Below are positions 61,436 through 64,000 of a DNA stretch of 64,000 nucleotides, in pieces. Source of the stretch: VXOZ01 sp965220045. GTDB taxonomy: Bacteria > Chloroflexota > UBA11872 > VXOZ01. The stretch lies in contig OZ244803.1 in assembly GCA_965220045.1 (NCBI GenBank), forward strand, positions 2,232,001 to 2,296,000. Reading direction: 5' to 3'. Each line of letters begins with the position of its first letter. Position 1 is the stretch's first letter. Under the pieces are notes generated by a model. The model ran no database searches, was not told where the DNA came from, and worked only from the letters and a program-made list of their open reading frames with translations. Both the position numbers and the translations under genes were made by a program.

Positions 61436-61740
61436 GTGCGATGTATCACCTCACTATCATACCGAATGCGCCGCGCATGCTGCGAACTGCGGGCTATCAC
61501 GCCTTGGTGCCACGCCCTGTCACGCGCGTCCATGCCAGGCGAGCTTTTCGCACGTCCACTCACTCACAGTCTTCCCTCCCATGCACAGCACGACGTGAGC
61601 ACTTCCTTCAAGGCGAAAATCGTATTCCCCTTAGTCCAATGGCACTGTTTTGGCAGTTGCCTTCGAACCCAGTTAAACTACAAGGTGCAGGCCAACAGAA
61701 TTCTACACATATGCGTGGGTAGCGTAAGGAGCGCAATTGC
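61436..61740. other. Divergent intergenic region, flippase-like gene / M42 peptidase
   Basis: No gene, RNA or repeat family was recognised in about 300 bases. The M42 gene is preceded by AAGGAG (61726-61731) nine bases before its ATG. Promoters for both divergent genes should be here, but no box is convincing. Confidence 0.4.
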
Positions 61741-62778
61741 ATGGAACTCTTGAAGAAACTCTGTGAGACCCCGGGCATTCCCAGCCGGGAGGACCCGATC
61801 CGGGGTGTCATTCACGACGAACTCAAGCCGCTGGCGACCGATCTCCGCGTTGACGCCTTGGGCAACTTGATTGCCTATCGCAAGGGGCAGGGCGGTCCCA
61901 GAGTGATGATTGCCGCCCACATGGACCAAATTGGGTTCATGGCCCGGCACATCGACGAGAACGGCTTCATTCGTTTGCAGCCGGTCGGCGGCTTTGATCC
62001 CCGCACCCTCGTGGCGCAGCGGGTACGCGTGCACGGCCAGGAGGAACTCACCGGCGTGCTCATGCCCGCGACCAAGCCGACGCATCTCCTCGATGAGTCA
62101 GAGCGGGGGAAAGCACTGCAGCTCGACGATCTGTTCGTTGACGTGGGGCTGTCGGGCGAACGCACGAAAGAGCTCGTACCTCTCGGCACGCCGATTACCT
62201 TCGACCGCACCTGCGACGACCTCGGCGACGTGATGGTGTCGCCCGCCATGGACGACCGCGTCAGTGTCTATGTCATGATCGAGGCCATTCGCGGCTTAGA
62301 GGAGCACGCGGCTGAGGTCTATGCGGTGGCATCCTCCCAAGAGGAAGTGGGCTTGCGCGGCGCGACGGTGGCGGCCTTTGGCGTGGAACCCGACGTCGGC
62401 TTGGCGCTCGACTCCACCCTGGCCGTGGACATACCCGGCAGCTCGGAGACCGACCGCGTTTCGACACTCGGCGACGGCACCGCGATCAAGATTATGGACT
62501 CGTCACTCATTTGCGATCCGCGCCTGGTGGCGCACTGCCGCACGATCTGCGACGAAAACGAGATCAAGTATCAAATGGAAATCCTCCCGCGCGGCGGCAC
62601 GGACGGAGGCGCCATCCAGCGGACGCGCGACGGCGTTCCCGCCATTACCATCTCCACGCCGACCCGCTACGTGCACACGGTCAACGAGATGGTGAACAAG
62701 CAAGACGTAGCGGCTACGGTCGAACTCGTGCGGCGATTTATCGAGACCGCTCACGAGATCGACCTCGGTTGGGAGTGA
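61741..62778 (+). CDS. M42-family metallo-aminopeptidase
   Basis: 345 residues. The two-metal site is readable: His60 and Asp62 in 'IAAHMDQIGFMA', Asp171 in 'SPAMDDRVSVY', Glu201/Glu202 in 'SSQEEVGLRGA', Asp224 in 'LALDSTLAVD' and the last His in 'TRYVHTVNEM'. M42 enzymes (glutamyl aminopeptidase/PepA, TET-like, formerly 'endoglucanase M') cut single residues from peptides and form large oligomers. It has a good SD and lies alone. Residue preference is not evident. Confidence 0.92.
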   Translation: MELLKKLCETPGIPSREDPIRGVIHDELKPLATDLRVDALGNLIAYRKGQGGPRVMIAAHMDQIGFMARHIDENGFIRLQPVGGFDPRTLVAQRVRVHGQEELTGVLMPATKPTHLLDESERGKALQLDDLFVDVGLSGERTKELVPLGTPITFDRTCDDLGDVMVSPAMDDRVSVYVMIEAIRGLEEHAAEVYAVASSQEEVGLRGATVAAFGVEPDVGLALDSTLAVDIPGSSETDRVSTLGDGTAIKIMDSSLICDPRLVAHCRTICDENEIKYQMEILPRGGTDGGAIQRTRDGVPAITISTPTRYVHTVNEMVNKQDVAATVELVRRFIETAHEIDLGWE

Positions 62779-63282
62779 CGTTCCACCACGAGCCAATAAG
62801 ACAGCGACGCCTGGAATAACGGGGAACGTTCGGTCGATCCCAAACGCGATCTGGCCGGAGAGCAGAGGCTTCAGGTCTTGGCAATCTGCTGCCTCCGGCA
62901 GGCTTTGGCGCCTGCCGGGGCTTGCCGCTGTGGGGTGTCCCGCGTGATTGCGCAATGGTCGTCGTGTGCGGCTCACGGCTAAACGCAGAGCCATGTGTCA
63001 CAGTCCTGGGCGCGCCGCAGCAATTCAGCTTGCCATTGATTCCTCAGGATAGCCGGCAGTACGCGCGGCAGTCGCATTCCCCATAGTTCTCCACCCTTTC
63101 AAAAGCATATCGGCCCCACCCTTCCACAGCGCTAACGTTGATCTTGGCCGTTTAGCGTGCAGTGCTGGTATCCCATCACGTCAAGAGTGTACCAATTCGT
63201 CCGCCTAGATTGGAGAAGCGCAGCGGAGATACTATACTCAAAAGCGGACTGCCGCTGCATCAAAGGCGCGATGAGGTACAGC
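62779..63282. other. Intergenic region with a hairpin and promoter-like boxes
   Basis: Frames here overlap in both directions and none is supported. CCGGCAGGC (62895-62903) and GCCTGCCGG (62910-62918) form a 9-bp stem without a T-run. Upstream of the kinase gene, TTGGAG (63210-63215) and TATACT (63233-63238) are 17 bases apart, a plausible promoter with a weak -35. Confidence 0.45.
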
Positions 63283-64000
63283 ATGCCCGCGGAAAAGAAT
63301 GACCAGTTCACTCTCCCCCTCTACAGCATTCGCCGCAAGTTCAATCAGGTAAGTCTGGCCGTGCTGCTGACCCTGCTGCTAGCGATTTGGGGCATCATTG
63401 TCAGTTTCATGGCGTACAGGAGCGTTCAGGACGTGCTACGAGAAGGTCTTAGCGCAGATGACCGGTCCGGCGGGGTCAGCGCCTCACCGTCGGATGTAGA
63501 GATTTTAAATGCGTTACAGGGGATTTCCAGTGGATCGCTGCAGTTACTTGCCATTGGGCTTCTCAGCCTGGCGCTCTTGTCATTCGTGGTCTATATGTAC
63601 GTAACCGTTGGGTTGCAAACCGTAGCCATGGAGGTGTGGATACGCCGTATGGGCGCGGGCGATCTGGAGTACAAAGTTGGGGTGCAGGGGCAAGACGAGG
63701 TCGCCATGACGGCTCAGGCCCTTGAGGAATTGCGGCAACGCTCGATAAGAGCCATGCAACTCGACCTGGTGAAAAAGCTCTCACAAGACCTCCAGGACAA
63801 GAACGAGGAACTCGAGCGCGTCCTCGCGGAATTGCAGCAGACACAGGAACAGATCATCCTGCGCCAGAAACTGGCCGAATTAGGAGAGCTCACCGCCGGG
63901 GTCGCCCATGAGATCAGGAATCCGTTGAACTTTATGAAGAATTTCTCCGAAGCGTCGGATGAACTGCTCGCTGAATTGAGGGAGACCATAAACGAGAACG
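63283..64000 (+). CDS. Sensor histidine kinase (5' part)
   Basis: 239 residues are visible before the window ends, without a stop codon. Two membrane spans (about residues 24-43 and 85-108) enclose a 40-residue external loop. A HAMP-like linker ('IRRMGAGDLEYKVGVQGQDEVAM') follows, then a coiled coil ('SQDLQDKNEELERVLAELQQ') and the HisKA box 'ELTAGVAHEIRNPLNFMK' with the phospho-acceptor His209. The small sensory loop suggests sensing in or near the membrane. The ATP-binding domain and any response regulator lie outside. An in-frame ATG at 63271 is an alternative start; 63283 has GAGG six bases upstream. Confidence 0.88.
   Translation, partial: MPAEKNDQFTLPLYSIRRKFNQVSLAVLLTLLLAIWGIIVSFMAYRSVQDVLREGLSADDRSGGVSASPSDVEILNALQGISSGSLQLLAIGLLSLALLSFVVYMYVTVGLQTVAMEVWIRRMGAGDLEYKVGVQGQDEVAMTAQALEELRQRSIRAMQLDLVKKLSQDLQDKNEELERVLAELQQTQEQIILRQKLAELGELTAGVAHEIRNPLNFMKNFSEASDELLAELRETINEN

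Noticed and set aside
62503..62994. 163-residue minus-strand frame after the M42 peptidase
   Set aside because: Half of it is antisense to the peptidase and the rest crosses a hairpin; no motif or ribosome binding site supports it.
1..64000. tRNA, rRNA, riboswitch, integrase or transposase genes
   Set aside because: I looked in every gap for T-loop words, 16S/23S-like blocks and recombinase motifs and found none; structured RNA cannot be ruled out without a covariance-model search.

Overview
The window reads as a chromosomal segment of a GC-rich Chloroflexota bacterium, probably one of the uncultivated aquatic or host-associated lineages. This placement is inference from gene content. It rests on the adjacent pair of a DUF2298 'YYY' membrane protein and an Agl23-like protein, on the duplicated 'GG-FG-P-SG' modules in front of a secreted glycosidase-like protein, on a GroEL without a GGM tail, and on many enolase-superfamily, amidohydrolase and DUF3604 genes. 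I found no rRNA, tRNA, CRISPR array, integrase or transposase.

Layout. 1-8.1 kb (+): tail of an unidentified gene, a clan GH-A lipoprotein, a class III aminotransferase, a ThuA-like protein and the DUF2298/Agl23 pair. 8.4-11.1 kb (-): rlmD-coaE-DUF4126 operon. 11.4-14.7 kb: cupin, an alpha/alpha-barrel-type protein and a mandelate-racemase-subgroup enolase. 14.9-23.0 kb: monomeric sarcosine oxidase, an MBL-fold hydrolase, groEL with its own promoter and terminator, a dimethylglycine dehydrogenase-like flavoprotein and a betaine-homocysteine methyltransferase. Apart from groEL and the MBL protein, these can strip glycine betaine stepwise to glycine. 23.2-35.7 kb (-): a same-strand accessory array with a DegT/DnrJ aminotransferase, two unlike DUF3604 proteins, three tandem GNAT domains, three amidohydrolase-2 proteins, a phosphotriesterase-family protein and a substrate-binding lipoprotein lacking its permeases. 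36.0-41.8 kb (-): a general L-amino-acid ABC transporter (aapJQMP order) with a second, separately terminated aapJ. 42.1-43.0 kb: nitrilase-family enzyme. 43.3 kb: remnant of a short-chain dehydrogenase. 43.7-48.0 kb (+): operon of a 5'-nucleotidase-like protein, a metallophosphoesterase, DUF1614 and an M20 amidohydrolase. 48.1-54.5 kb: small orphan protein, mutL, divergent hsp20, recN, nadK. 54.8-61.4 kb (-): glycan locus with three GT4 glycosyltransferases, a second GH-A protein and a UPF0104 flippase-like protein. 61.7-64.0 kb (+): M42 aminopeptidase and the start of a sensor histidine kinase.

How the parts fit. The amino-acid transporter, class III aminotransferase, betaine/sarcosine enzymes, nitrilase and peptidases point to a heterotroph using amino acids and methylated amines. 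The DUF3604/amidohydrolase/phosphotriesterase array looks like degradation of unknown organic substrates. The DUF2298-Agl23 pair, the GT4 genes and the UPF0104 protein suggest a surface-glycan system that recalls archaeal glycosylation.

Non-coding DNA is filled with short dispersed palindromes of at least five families, one copy of which lies in frame inside the DUF2298 gene. Several starts were moved from the longest reading frame to codons with better ribosome binding sites. Coordinates of short sites were counted by eye and may be off by a base or two.
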